This document shows positions 17,375 through 26,121 of a stretch of 64,000 bases of DNA, one piece after another. Under the pieces are notes generated by a model. The model was not told the origin of the DNA and made no database searches. It saw only the letters and a list, made by a program, of their open reading frames with translations. Origin of the DNA: Flavobacterium johnsoniae (GTDB lineage Bacteria; Bacteroidota; Bacteroidia; Flavobacteriales; Flavobacteriaceae). Location: contig NZ_CP103794.1 of the NCBI RefSeq assembly GCF_030388325.1, forward strand, positions 1,860,001 through 1,924,000, written 5' to 3'. Positions within the stretch are counted from its first letter, which is position 1. Each line of letters starts with the position of its first letter. The translations under genes were made by a program, and so were the position numbers.

Positions 17375-17830
17375 TTAATTCACTCTCATTTTAATTTGTG
17401 ATAAAGTGTTTTGAATACTGTTTAATTGTTTAGAAACAACATAAACTTGGCTGTGTTCCAATTCATTTTCTTCGAGTGCTTTTTTGTATTTTTCAATTGC
17501 AGCTTCTTCTCCTGTAATACATGCATTAATGATAGCTTTTGTATCGCCACCCGTAAATGATGATTTAATGTCAATCCAAGTTCTGTGCAAAGCTCCTAAT
17601 GGTCCTCCGCCAGAAGTATCTGTTGATTTTCCCAGTTTGTTGATTTCGTCTTGTAATTCTACAATAAATAAAGCTCTTTCTCGTGCATATTCTAGAAAAT
17701 CAGTTTTCATTGCAGGATTTTCTACATGTTCTGCTGCATTTGTATATCCTAGTTTTCCATCTTCAAGAATTGAAATTAATCCTTCTAAAGTTTTAACCGC
17801 TTCTTTTGTGGTTTCATCTGTATGTATCAT
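17375..17830 (-). CDS. PA2169/DUF2383 family ferritin-like four-helix protein
   Basis: 151 residues predicted almost entirely helical, with no signal peptide. The pattern (EAVKTLEGLISILEDGKLGY, then AAEHVENPAMKTDFLEYARER, and a GEEAAIEKYKKAL segment) is that of the DUF2383 domain, a ferritin-like bundle. Some residues typical of a di-iron site (Glu and His at helix positions) are present but incomplete by eye. Members are often induced by stress. The stop codon overlaps the palindrome AATCGATCGATCGATT. Confidence 0.85.
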   Translation of the reverse strand: MIHTDETTKEAVKTLEGLISILEDGKLGYTNAAEHVENPAMKTDFLEYARERALFIVELQDEINKLGKSTDTSGGGPLGALHRTWIDIKSSFTGGDTKAIINACITGEEAAIEKYKKALEENELEHSQVYVVSKQLNSIQNTLSQIKMRVN

Positions 17831-17970
17831 GACTAATAGTTTTAAAATTAATACATTACAAAGTTGGCGATTTCTAAAGTGTTATGTTTTACAGGATTAC
17901 AATTGTTGTTTTATAATATTGTAGAATGGGAATTTTGAAAGTTGTATTTTATTCATACGTTCTTAAGTTT

Positions 17971-18098
17971 CAATTTCCTCCAGCTTTAGCTGCAGGAAGT
18001 TAAAATGGATCAAGTTCATGGCTTTAGCCGAATGCATAGTTTGGCTAAAGCCTTTATAGAAGTTTGATTATAATCTCCAGCTGAAGCTGGAGGCAATT
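17971..18098. repeat. nested palindromic element, CTCCAGCTTTAGCTG type (copy 1)
   Basis: Outer blocks CCTCCAGCTTTAGCTG and CAGCTGAAGCTGGAGG flank an inner inverted pair GGCTTTAGCC / GGCTAAAGCC. A second, better preserved copy is at 45754-45888. All blocks share a GCTTTAGC-like core. Confidence 0.8.
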
Positions 18099-18147
18099 GA
18101 TTAGATTTTGATTTCTTTTGAAAATGATTTTTCTCGTTTAACGTTTT

Positions 18148-18230
18148 GCGTGAGGGATAGGAGCGATATCCTTTTGTGGCGGGGTTCGCCATAAAAGATA
18201 TAGCGGATAGCCCGGCCGTAGGACACGCCC
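18148..18230 (+). repeat. GCGTGAGGGATAG...CACGCCC intergenic element (second full copy)
   Basis: Begins GCGTGAGGGATAGGAGCG, carries an internal hairpin centred on GGCGGGGTTCGCC, then GCGGATAGCCCG, and ends GGACACGCCC. Compare 13420-13507. With the nested palindrome before it, this fills the 479-bp gap between the ferritin-like gene and the aminotransferase. Confidence 0.75.
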
Positions 18231-18240
18231 ACATAAAAAA

Positions 18241-18288
18241 AACAGCTTAAAGTATAAAAGTGATGAAACTTTTGAACCTTAAGCCGTT
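18241..18288 (-). terminator. terminator of the aminotransferase gene
   Basis: AACAGCTTAAAG at 18241-18252 pairs, with one wobble, with CTTAAGCCGTT at 18278-18288, and the loop itself can fold (CAAAAGTTTCATCACTTTTA read on the - strand). A T run follows on the - strand. Confidence 0.7.
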
Positions 18289-18309
18289 TTAATAAAACTT
18301 AGAATATTG

Positions 18310-19500
18310 TTATGCAGTCAAAGCTTCTTTGATTCTGCGTAATGCTTCTTTTAAAATGTCGTTGCTTGTTGCATAAGAGAAACGAATACAGTTTGGATTT
18401 CCAAAAGCGTCTCCAGTTACTGTTGCAACGTTTGCTTCTGCCAAAAGATACATTGAAACATCGTTTGCATCTTTAATTTCGTGTCCTTTTAAAGTTTTTC
18501 CGAAGAAAGAAGAAACGTCTGGGAATACGTAGAATGCTCCTTCTGGAACATTGATTTTTACTCCTGGAATTTCTTTTAATAATCCAACAACTAAATCTCT
18601 ACGTCCGTGGAAAGCTTGAACCATTTCGTTTAATACACTTGGATCTGCATCTACAGCTGTAATTGTAGCACGTTGCGCAACAGAATTTGCACCAGATGTT
18701 ACTTGCCCTTGAATTTTTGTACACGCTTTTGCGATAAATTCAGGAGCTCCGATGTAACCAATTCTGTATCCTGTCATTGCGAATGCTTTTGCAACTCCGT
18801 TTACAGTGATTGTTTTTTCTAACATTCCTGGAATTGAACCGATACTGCAAAAAGTTCCAGAGAAATTGATGTGCTCATAAATTTCGTCTGCAACTACGTA
18901 AATATTTGGGTATTTTTCTAAAACTTTTGCTAAAGCTGTTAATTCTTCTCTGCTGTAAACAGATCCAGATGGGTTACAAGGAGAAGAAAACCACATCATT
19001 TTTGTTTTTGGTGTGATAGCCGCTTCTAATTGTTCTGGTGTAATTTTGAAATCTGTTTCAACAGAAGTTGGAACTTCAACAGGAACTCCGCCAGAAAGTT
19101 TTACGATTTCGAAGTAAGAAACCCAGTAAGGTGCTGGTAAAATAACTTCATCACCGTCGTTTAACATTACTTGTGCAATGTTGTATAATGATTGTTTTGC
19201 TCCTGTAGAAACTACGATTTGAGATGGTTTGTACTCTAAATCATTGTCTCTTTTGAATTTTCTGCAGATAGCTTCTTTTAAATCTTGGTATCCATCAACT
19301 GGAGAATATGTGCTATAATTATCGTCGATTGCTTTTTTTGCAGCTTCTTTAATAAAGTCTGGTGTATTGAAATCTGGCTCACCTAAACTTAAACTGATAA
19401 TATCTTTTCCTTGTGCTTTTAATTCTCTTGCCAAAGCGGCCATTGCTAATGTTTGTGAAGTAGCAAGATTGTTGATTCTGTCCGAAAGAATATGATTCAT
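18310..19500 (-). CDS. aspC: class I aminotransferase, aspartate aminotransferase type
   Basis: 396 residues of the PLP fold type I family; most likely transfers the amino group of aspartate to 2-oxoglutarate. The PLP lysine lies in NGVAKAFAMTGYRIGY and the SPCNPSGSVYS loop (near 172-182) is typical of the family. The start MNHILSDRINNLATSQTLAM is the usual beginning of prokaryotic type Ib enzymes. An inverted repeat CCTTAAA-N12-TTTAAGG lies at 19519-19544, just upstream of the start, and may be an operator. Exact substrate specificity cannot be read from the sequence. Confidence 0.92.
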   Translation of the reverse strand: MNHILSDRINNLATSQTLAMAALARELKAQGKDIISLSLGEPDFNTPDFIKEAAKKAIDDNYSTYSPVDGYQDLKEAICRKFKRDNDLEYKPSQIVVSTGAKQSLYNIAQVMLNDGDEVILPAPYWVSYFEIVKLSGGVPVEVPTSVETDFKITPEQLEAAITPKTKMMWFSSPCNPSGSVYSREELTALAKVLEKYPNIYVVADEIYEHINFSGTFCSIGSIPGMLEKTITVNGVAKAFAMTGYRIGYIGAPEFIAKACTKIQGQVTSGANSVAQRATITAVDADPSVLNEMVQAFHGRRDLVVGLLKEIPGVKINVPEGAFYVFPDVSSFFGKTLKGHEIKDANDVSMYLLAEANVATVTGDAFGNPNCIRFSYATSNDILKEALRRIKEALTA

Positions 19501-19575
19501 TATAAAAATTTTGAATGTCCTTAAATTTGCTGTGTTGTTTAAGGAAGGTTATTATTAATAGATTTTTTTTAGTTT

Positions 19576-20673
19576 TTAAACTGATAATTCTGGTTTCATT
19601 CCCAATTCACGTAAATGCTTAAAGTGAGCTACAATGGCACTTCTCATTGTTTTATATTCGTAATAGGGTAAATTACATTCTTTTGCCGTTTCCTTCACGA
19701 TTTTTGCAATTTTACCATAATGAATATGACTAATATGTGGGAAAATATGATGCTCGATTTGATGGTTTAATCCGCCTGTATACCAATTTACAATTGCATT
19801 TTTTGGCGCAAAATTAGTTGTAGTGTACAATTGGTGGATAGCCCAAGTATTATCCATTTCGCCTAATTCATTAGGTGCTGGATTTGTTGTGTGTTCTACA
19901 ACGTGCGCTAATTGAAAAACAATGCTTAAAATTAAACCTGTTGTATAGTGCATTACAAAAAATCCAAGAAGCACTTTCCACCAAGTAATTCCAATTACCA
20001 TTGGTAAAACAATCCAGATTGAAACGTAAATGATTTTTGTAATAATTAAAGTTGTCCAAAGAATTTTTGGGCTTTTTGGTTCTCCGTAAGATAATTTTCT
20101 TCTTAGATAATTACGCATTTGCTTAAAATCGGTTGTAATTGCCCAATTGAAAGTCAATAATCCGTATAAGAAAACAGAATAATAATGCTGAAAACGGTGA
20201 AAACTATGCCATTCTGCATGTTCTGTAAAACGAATAATTCTTCCTGCGTCTAGATCTTCATCATGCCCAGGAATATTGGTGTATGTATGGTGCAATACAT
20301 TATGTTGAACTTGCCAGTTGTAAACATTTCCGGCTAAAACATAAATGGTACCGCCCATAAATTTATTGATCCAGTTTTTGTTAGAATAAGAACCGTGATT
20401 TCCATCGTGCATTACGTTCATTCCAACGCCAGCCATTCCGATTCCCATAACAATAGATAAAAGTAACATTACCCAAAAAGGCATATTAAGTGTAAGAATC
20501 AAAAAATAGGGCGTAAGGAAAACCGCAAAAAGAATAACAGCTTTTAAATGTAACTTCCAGTTTCCAGTCTTCTGAATGTTGTTCTCCTTGAAGTAATTGT
20601 TTACCCGTGAGTTAAGTGTTCTGAAAAACTTCAGATTGTCTTGCCTAGCAAAAATTGGAGCGTTGTTATTCAT
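19576..20673 (-). CDS. membrane fatty acid (acyl-CoA/acyl-lipid) desaturase
   Basis: 365 residues with hydrophobic pairs near 44-60, 66-85, 205-230 and 235-258. The three histidine boxes that bind the di-iron centre are present: HDGNH at 89-93, HNVLHH at 124-129 and HQIEHH at 304-309. The QxxHH third box places it in the front-end (delta-6-like) desaturase group, but there is no fused cytochrome b5 domain, so an external electron donor is needed. Probably introduces double bonds into membrane lipids, for example in the cold. Divergent from rsmG; each has its own -7 box. Confidence 0.93.
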   Translation of the reverse strand: MNNNAPIFARQDNLKFFRTLNSRVNNYFKENNIQKTGNWKLHLKAVILFAVFLTPYFLILTLNMPFWVMLLLSIVMGIGMAGVGMNVMHDGNHGSYSNKNWINKFMGGTIYVLAGNVYNWQVQHNVLHHTYTNIPGHDEDLDAGRIIRFTEHAEWHSFHRFQHYYSVFLYGLLTFNWAITTDFKQMRNYLRRKLSYGEPKSPKILWTTLIITKIIYVSIWIVLPMVIGITWWKVLLGFFVMHYTTGLILSIVFQLAHVVEHTTNPAPNELGEMDNTWAIHQLYTTTNFAPKNAIVNWYTGGLNHQIEHHIFPHISHIHYGKIAKIVKETAKECNLPYYEYKTMRSAIVAHFKHLRELGMKPELSV

Positions 20674-20692
20674 AATTAATTTAAATAGTTTT

Positions 20693-20764
20693 CAAAGGTA
20701 ATTATTATAAATTTTCAATTTGCAAAATTGAGTTAAATATTTCAATCGTAAAGTAGTACTTTTG
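20693..20764. promoter_or_regulatory. divergent promoters of the desaturase and rsmG
   Basis: TACCTTTG on the - strand at 20693-20700, 20 nt before the desaturase ATG; TACTTTTG on the + strand at 20757-20764, 16 nt before the rsmG ATG. Confidence 0.65.
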
Positions 20765-20780
20765 TTAAAAATTTACAGCA

Positions 20781-21410
20781 ATGGATGAGATATTGAAATA
20801 TTTTCCCAATTTGACCGATCTTCAAATCGAACAATTTCAAAAATTAGACTTTTTATACCACGATTGGAATGAAAAAATTAATGTGATTTCACGCAAAGAC
20901 ATTGATTCTTTATATACAAAACACATTTTGCATTCGTTAGGAATCGCAAAAATCATGAAGTTCGAACCTGGAACAACTGTTTTGGATGTTGGAACCGGAG
21001 GAGGTTTTCCTGGAATTCCGTTAGCCATTCTTTTCCCAGAAACGCGTTTTTATCTAATTGATGTTATTGCAAAAAAGATAAAAGTGGTGCAAGGTGTTGC
21101 CGATGCTTTGGAATTAAAAAATGTAAAAGCAGAACAAAAACGTGCAGAATTGGTAAAGGGTGATTTCGATTTTATCGTAAGTCGCGCCGTAACCAATATG
21201 CCTGATTTTGTTTCTTGGATTAAAGATAAAATCAAAAAACAGCATAAACATAAATTGAAAAATGGAATTCTTTATTTAAAAGGTGGAGATTTGACTGAGG
21301 AATTGAAAGATTTTCCAAATGCTACTTTGTATGATTTGGCTGAAATATTTGATGATGAATTTTTTGAAACTAAAAAAGTGGTCCATCTTCCTTTAAAGTT
21401 TAGACCTTAG
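20781..21410 (+). CDS. rsmG: 16S rRNA (guanine-527-N7)-methyltransferase
   Basis: Methylates N7 of G527 of 16S rRNA using SAM; loss of this activity gives low-level streptomycin resistance in other bacteria. 209 residues, matching the family. The SAM motif VLDVGTGGGFPGIPLAI is at 67-83 and the KHILHSL segment at 48-54 is typical. VSRAVTNMPDF follows in the C-terminal half. A strong terminator follows 15 nt after the stop. Confidence 0.95.
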   Translation: MDEILKYFPNLTDLQIEQFQKLDFLYHDWNEKINVISRKDIDSLYTKHILHSLGIAKIMKFEPGTTVLDVGTGGGFPGIPLAILFPETRFYLIDVIAKKIKVVQGVADALELKNVKAEQKRAELVKGDFDFIVSRAVTNMPDFVSWIKDKIKKQHKHKLKNGILYLKGGDLTEELKDFPNATLYDLAEIFDDEFFETKKVVHLPLKFRP

Positions 21411-21425
21411 ATTTTATATAAAAAA

Positions 21426-21466
21426 AATAACCCGATCAGAAATTTTTTGATCGGGTTATTTTTTGA
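21426..21466. terminator. bidirectional terminator between rsmG and the 243-residue gene
   Basis: A 13-bp perfect stem AATAACCCGATCA / TGATCGGGTTATT at 21426-21438 and 21448-21460, with T runs on both strands. Confidence 0.9.
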
Positions 21467-21484
21467 ATTAATAAACAATTATAA

Positions 21485-22216
21485 TTATGATGCTTTTTTA
21501 GAAAAATTTAAAAACGTATTTGCTTTGTGATCTAAATTATCAATAAAATTATGGATTGCATTTTCTGATGCTTCAACTGTATATTCAAATTCTGAGTCGA
21601 AGAAAAATTCGCGTGAAATTACAGGTTCGTTTGAAGAATCATAAACAGCTTCATCTGTTTCGTCTAATTCCATATTCTTATAAGGGCATGGATATAAGTG
21701 AATTAATTCTGCTGCAATCTGACTGAACCAATTATCAAATTTTTTCTTTCTAGGTGTAATATGACGTGCTAGTAAAACCAACCCGAGAAGCTCATTTTGT
21801 AAAAAATAAGAACCTTTTCTGTATCTCACATCAATCATTCTAACATTCATTAAAGCAATCCATAAAGCTCCGTTTACAGAACCAGATGCTGGAATTTCAA
21901 GATCTGTATCAAATAATAAAGGGTTTGTTTGTTCGCGATCATTAATAGAACACCAAAGCGCTTCGATACGTTTTTGAGTGTCGTTTGTTGCCTGAGTATA
22001 TCCTGTAAAACGCCAATAAACCCATTCTAATAATGCGGCAGTTAGACCAATAGAGCCTTTATGATTAATTTGCATCAATAAATTTTCTAAATCTTCATTT
22101 CTTTCAATAGGGTCTAAAAGTTGATCTATTTTTTTCTTTGTCCATTTAAAATCAATTGCATGTCCAATACTTCTTGACTCCATTATAACTTTTGGAACAT
22201 TGTTTAAATTTCTCAT
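21485..22216 (-). CDS. conserved-looking protein of unknown function
   Basis: 243 residues with no signal peptide or membrane segment. Mostly helical in character (SIGLTAALLEWVYWRFTGY, NGALWIALMNVRMIDVRY), with an acidic C-terminal third (ELDETDEAVYDSSNE). I do not recognise a family or catalytic motif. It is monocistronic, bounded by strong hairpins on both sides. Codon use and composition look like the surrounding genes, so transfer is not suggested. Confidence 0.65.
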   Translation of the reverse strand: MRNLNNVPKVIMESRSIGHAIDFKWTKKKIDQLLDPIERNEDLENLLMQINHKGSIGLTAALLEWVYWRFTGYTQATNDTQKRIEALWCSINDREQTNPLLFDTDLEIPASGSVNGALWIALMNVRMIDVRYRKGSYFLQNELLGLVLLARHITPRKKKFDNWFSQIAAELIHLYPCPYKNMELDETDEAVYDSSNEPVISREFFFDSEFEYTVEASENAIHNFIDNLDHKANTFLNFSKKAS

Positions 22217-22423
22217 ATTTTTATTTTTTTGATGACTTTTAATTTATGTGACAAATGTAAAAGGGTGATTTTTTTTTTTAAGCCGCCAAAAGTTTTTAAA
22301 GTATTAGAATAAGCTTTTTGCAATTTGTATTTAATTGAAAATCAGCAAAATAAGAAAAGTACTACAAAATATAAAATGATAGAGAAATCTTTTTTGAGTA
22401 AGAAGAATGACATTATAAAATGA

Positions 22424-22458
22424 AAAGCCGGAAATCTCATTTCGAAATTTCCGGCTTT
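22424..22458 (-). terminator. terminator of pruA
   Basis: A 12-bp stem AAAGCCGGAAAT / ATTTCCGGCTTT just after the pruA stop codon. The 265-bp gap to the next gene otherwise holds only AT-rich sequence. Confidence 0.82.
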
Positions 22459-22481
22459 AATATAATTTAAGAATCAGATTG

Positions 22482-24107
22482 TTATCCTAAGAAAGGGTAT
22501 CTGTAATCTTCTGGAGTTACAAAAGTTTCTTTGATAGTTCTTGGAGAAGCCCAACGTAGTAAGTTCAATGCAGAACCTGCTTTATCGTTAGTTCCAGAAG
22601 CTCTTGCTCCACCAAATGGCTGCATTCCAACAACTGCTCCAGTTGGTTTGTCATTGATGTAGAAGTTACCAGCAGAGTTTTGCAATTTAGTTGTAGCAAC
22701 TTCAATAGCATAACGATCTTGGCTGAAAACTGCTCCAGTCAAAGCGTATTCAGAAGTAGTATCAACTAATTCTAAAGTTTCTTCCCATTTAGCATCTTCG
22801 TAAACATAAATAGTAATGACTGGTCCAAACAACTCAGTTTCCATTGTAGTGTATTTAGGATTTGTAGTTACAATAACAGTTGGCTCAATAAAATAACCTA
22901 CAGATTTATCATAATTTCCTCCAATAATAATTTCTGCGTCAGCATCTTTTTTAGCTTGGTCGATATAACTAGCTAATTTGTCAAAAGAACCTTCGTGAAT
23001 AACAGCTGTGATAAAGTTTCCAAAATCTTCTGGAGAACCCATTTTCATAGATTTTACATCAGTGATTAACTGTTCTTTTACAGCTGGCCATAAACTTTGT
23101 GGAATATAAGCTCTAGATGCAGCAGAACATTTTTGACCTTGGAATTCAAAAGCTCCACGAGTAATTCCGGTAACTACTTGTTTTACGTTTGCGCTTGGGT
23201 GAGCAATGATAAAATCTTTACCTCCAGTTTCACCAACGATTCTTGGATAAGTTTTGTAATTGTGAATGTTAGCTCCAATTTTAGCCCAAATATCTTTAAA
23301 TACGTGAGTTGATCCTGTAAAGTGAACACCAGCAAAATCACGGCTTGCTAAAACAGTATCTGTAATCATTAAAGCGTCTCCGAAGACTACGTTGATAACT
23401 CCGTCTGGAACTCCAGCTTCTTTGAATACCTCTAAAATGATTTTAGTAGAAAATACTTGACTATCACTTGGTTTCCAAACTACAACGTTACCCATCATAG
23501 CAGCACTTGCAGGAAGGTTTGCAGCGATAGCAGTAAAGTTGAATGGAGTAATTGCATAAACAAAACCTTCTAAAGGTCTGTATTCTACACGATTCCAAAC
23601 AGTAGAATCAGATTTTGGCTGATCGTTGTAGATTTGAGTCATAAACTCAACATTGTAACGTAAAAAGTCGATTAACTCACAAGAAGCGTCAATTTCTGCT
23701 TGATGAATATTTTTAGACTGACCAATCATTGTTGCAGCGTTGATACGTGCTCTGTATGGTCCTGCAATAAGTTCTGCGGCTTTTAAGAAAATAGCAGCAC
23801 GTTGTTCCCATGCCATATTTGCCCATGCTTTTCTTGATTCAAGTGCATTTGCAATTGCTTTTTCGATATGTTGTTTTTCAGCCAAATGATATTTTCCAAC
23901 AACATGCTGATGATCATGTGGCGCGGTAATGTTTCTTGTGTTTCCAGTTCTAATTTCTTCGCTTCCAATATGCAAAGGAACGTCAATTTGAGAATTCCAC
24001 ATTGTGGTGTAAGCTGCTTGAACAGCTGCTTTTTCTGGCGAGTTCGGTGCGTAGCTTTTTACAGGCTCGTTTACCGCTTTAGGTACATGAAAGAATCCTT
24101 TTAACAT
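22482..24107 (-). CDS. pruA: L-glutamate gamma-semialdehyde dehydrogenase (P5C dehydrogenase)
   Basis: Oxidises glutamate semialdehyde to glutamate with NAD+, the second step of proline catabolism. 541 residues, the length of the stand-alone (not PutA-fused) eukaryote-like type. The catalytic Cys is in FEFQGQKCSAASRAYIP near residue 325, the general base Glu in GETGGKD, and the NAD-binding region in TPFNFTAIAANLPA and VVWKPSD. No proline dehydrogenase gene is in the window. It has a TACTTTTG promoter upstream. Confidence 0.95.
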   Translation of the reverse strand: MLKGFFHVPKAVNEPVKSYAPNSPEKAAVQAAYTTMWNSQIDVPLHIGSEEIRTGNTRNITAPHDHQHVVGKYHLAEKQHIEKAIANALESRKAWANMAWEQRAAIFLKAAELIAGPYRARINAATMIGQSKNIHQAEIDASCELIDFLRYNVEFMTQIYNDQPKSDSTVWNRVEYRPLEGFVYAITPFNFTAIAANLPASAAMMGNVVVWKPSDSQVFSTKIILEVFKEAGVPDGVINVVFGDALMITDTVLASRDFAGVHFTGSTHVFKDIWAKIGANIHNYKTYPRIVGETGGKDFIIAHPSANVKQVVTGITRGAFEFQGQKCSAASRAYIPQSLWPAVKEQLITDVKSMKMGSPEDFGNFITAVIHEGSFDKLASYIDQAKKDADAEIIIGGNYDKSVGYFIEPTVIVTTNPKYTTMETELFGPVITIYVYEDAKWEETLELVDTTSEYALTGAVFSQDRYAIEVATTKLQNSAGNFYINDKPTGAVVGMQPFGGARASGTNDKAGSALNLLRWASPRTIKETFVTPEDYRYPFLG

Positions 24108-24148
24108 GGGATAAGATATTTTAAAATTACGATTTGTTTAATTTTTTA

Positions 24149-24156
24149 CAAAAGTA
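24149..24156 (-). promoter_or_regulatory. pruA promoter -7 box (TACTTTTG)
   Basis: Exact TAnnTTTG match on the - strand, 41 nt before the pruA ATG. Confidence 0.65.
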
Positions 24157-24326
24157 CAAATGATAATTTGAATATATCACAATACAATATTAAAAAGTTG
24201 TATTTTATTGTATCGTGAGTGTATGTGTGTAATAAATTAACAAATTGACTGCAAATAGTCAATGCGATTTATAGAAAACGATACGGTAAATGAAATAATA
24301 AAAAGAAAGTGCTGCTTAAATATAAA

Positions 24327-24713
24327 TTAGTTTAAAGCAAAAGGAGCACACATTCTAAAAGTAGGAACAATTACTTTGAATATTTTTGTTGTAGTAAAAT
24401 TGATCATATTAAAATGACCTTTCATTGCTCCATAAGGAGATGATAATAAACAGCCAGAACTGTAAGTATGATTTTCTCCTGGTTTTAAAACTGGTTTTTT
24501 ACCAATTACACCTTCGCCGTCTACAACTTCTAAATCGTTAAGAGAATCGAAAATTTCCCAATGACGTGAAGTTAACTGAACAGAATCTTTACTATGATTT
24601 TCGATTGTAACTACATAACTAAAAGCAAAATGAATCTTGTAGTTTTTGAAGTAAGTGCCTTCAAAACTAGTCAAAACAGATATTTTTATGCCTCGTGTTA
24701 TCTGAGAAACCAT
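24327..24713 (-). CDS. apaG: ApaG domain protein
   Basis: 128 residues forming the ApaG fibronectin-III-like beta sandwich. It contains VTIENHSKDSVQLTSRHWEI, the VVDGEGVIGKKPVLKPGE motif and YSSGCLLSSPYGAMKGHF, all family hallmarks. In enterobacteria ApaG is linked to Co2+/Mg2+ tolerance, but its molecular role is unclear. A TAGCTTTG box upstream suggests independent transcription from the Plug gene behind it. Confidence 0.95.
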   Translation of the reverse strand: MVSQITRGIKISVLTSFEGTYFKNYKIHFAFSYVVTIENHSKDSVQLTSRHWEIFDSLNDLEVVDGEGVIGKKPVLKPGENHTYSSGCLLSSPYGAMKGHFNMINFTTTKIFKVIVPTFRMCAPFALN

Positions 24714-24746
24714 ACTAACGTAGTATATATGTGAGTGTTATAGTGG

Positions 24747-24754
24747 CAAAGCTA
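24747..24754 (-). promoter_or_regulatory. apaG promoter -7 box (TAGCTTTG)
   Basis: TAnnTTTG match on the - strand, 33 nt before the apaG ATG. Confidence 0.6.
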
Positions 24755-24793
24755 CAAAAAAAAATCGTTTAATCTAGAACCTTAACATTTGTT

Positions 24794-26047
24794 TTAGTTG
24801 ACTATATTAATAGAGTTTGCATTTCCTTTTCCAATTACGCGCTGATAGCGGTCTGTAGCTTCTTTATAATAAACTAAAATGGTGTATTCATTTTCAGTTT
24901 GATAGAAGTTTCCATCAATAGCATTTTCATAATCAATAACACCTTTTTTGTCGGCAACTGTGTACTGAAAATTGGTGAAACCCTGTTTAATCATAATCGC
25001 TTTTTCAAAAACGCCTTTATCTGTGTTGTAATCCATTTTGTATTCTGGCGAAAGGCTATAATTATTAAACATTCCCGTAATATAAATGTCTTTGTTTAAT
25101 CTAAAGGCGGGTGCAGAAAGCGTAAAATAAACCCAAGCATAATCAGCTTCAATATCATTGTTAGAACCATTGATGTTTTTAACGACAAAATTTCCGTTTA
25201 CATCTTCATACAAAGTATAAATCTGGTTTCCTCGTGCCGCATTTGTGTACAGATAAGCATTATAAATGTCATTATTTGAACCTATACGCGCAACAAAATT
25301 GTTTGCTGCTCGAATATCTTTATTTTCAAAATATAAAAATTCATTTCCAGCCCAAAATTGTGTTTCTTGATCATATTTATAAATTAACTGATTGCCAAGC
25401 GTGTATTGCGGAACAACATTTTTTATTGCAGAATTAAAGTTTCCGTTTTGCATCAAAAGCACTTTTACATTTTGCAAAGGTGTTTGAAAAACGATATCAT
25501 TTGAAAATATTGCAAAATCAAGATTTTGTTTAAAATTGATATTGTTTAAATTTCGTGTTCTTTTTACTTGAGCTGTAACGGTTGAATGATTTTCATACAA
25601 AACAAATTTTCTTGAAAGAATTACTTCTTTATCTTCATTTAGAATTCGAAGCATGTAATTTCCCGAAAGACGCAACTGTGTCGTAAATTGATTTGGAAAT
25701 GAAAGATTGTAATGAGAATAAACCTGTAAAGTATTAAACGAATTAGAATAGTCCATAATTCGCTGATTATCCTGACCGTAAATATAATCTGTTTTCGGAA
25801 TCTCAGTTGGTTTCCAATTGTAATCACAATGAATCACTTCAAAATAGTAATTTGCTTCGCTTCCAAATAAATCATCAAACTGAAATGTAAAACTAGAACC
25901 TAATTCGAAAATTGGAACTACGTTACTGCCATTCTGAACAAAAGAAACGGTTTTAATATTATAAGGCGGATCAATTTCTTTTTCTTGCGCTTTCGCGAAA
26001 GTGATAATGCAAAGAAAAATAAAGCTTGTATATAAAAATTTTGACAT
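24794..26047 (-). CDS. type IX secretion system Plug protein (DUF5103)
   Basis: I set the start at the ATG at 26047, not 57 bp earlier, because it gives a clean signal peptide (MSKFLYTSFIFLCIITFAKA, cleaved before QEKE). The mature part, about 397 residues, is a DUF5103-type protein (EIDPPYNIKTVSFVQNGSN, then FEVIHCDYNWKPTEIPKTDY). In Flavobacterium johnsoniae this family is the Plug that closes the periplasmic end of the SprA outer-membrane channel. It acts in the envelope, consistent with gldB and gldC elsewhere in the window. The SNF2 helicase gene lies 74 bp upstream on the same strand. Confidence 0.85.
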   Translation of the reverse strand: MSKFLYTSFIFLCIITFAKAQEKEIDPPYNIKTVSFVQNGSNVVPIFELGSSFTFQFDDLFGSEANYYFEVIHCDYNWKPTEIPKTDYIYGQDNQRIMDYSNSFNTLQVYSHYNLSFPNQFTTQLRLSGNYMLRILNEDKEVILSRKFVLYENHSTVTAQVKRTRNLNNINFKQNLDFAIFSNDIVFQTPLQNVKVLLMQNGNFNSAIKNVVPQYTLGNQLIYKYDQETQFWAGNEFLYFENKDIRAANNFVARIGSNNDIYNAYLYTNAARGNQIYTLYEDVNGNFVVKNINGSNNDIEADYAWVYFTLSAPAFRLNKDIYITGMFNNYSLSPEYKMDYNTDKGVFEKAIMIKQGFTNFQYTVADKKGVIDYENAIDGNFYQTENEYTILVYYKEATDRYQRVIGKGNANSINIVN

Positions 26048-26121
26048 CTTATTACGTTGAAAGATTGTAAATATAACAATTTTATATAACGAAAAAGATG
26101 CCAATCTATTGGATTTAACTA

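Noticed and set aside
17361..17376. Perfect palindrome AATCGATCGATCGATT at the stop codon of the ferritin-like gene
   Set aside because: It is a short run of ATCG units; low complexity is enough to explain it and I see no promoter or partner nearby.
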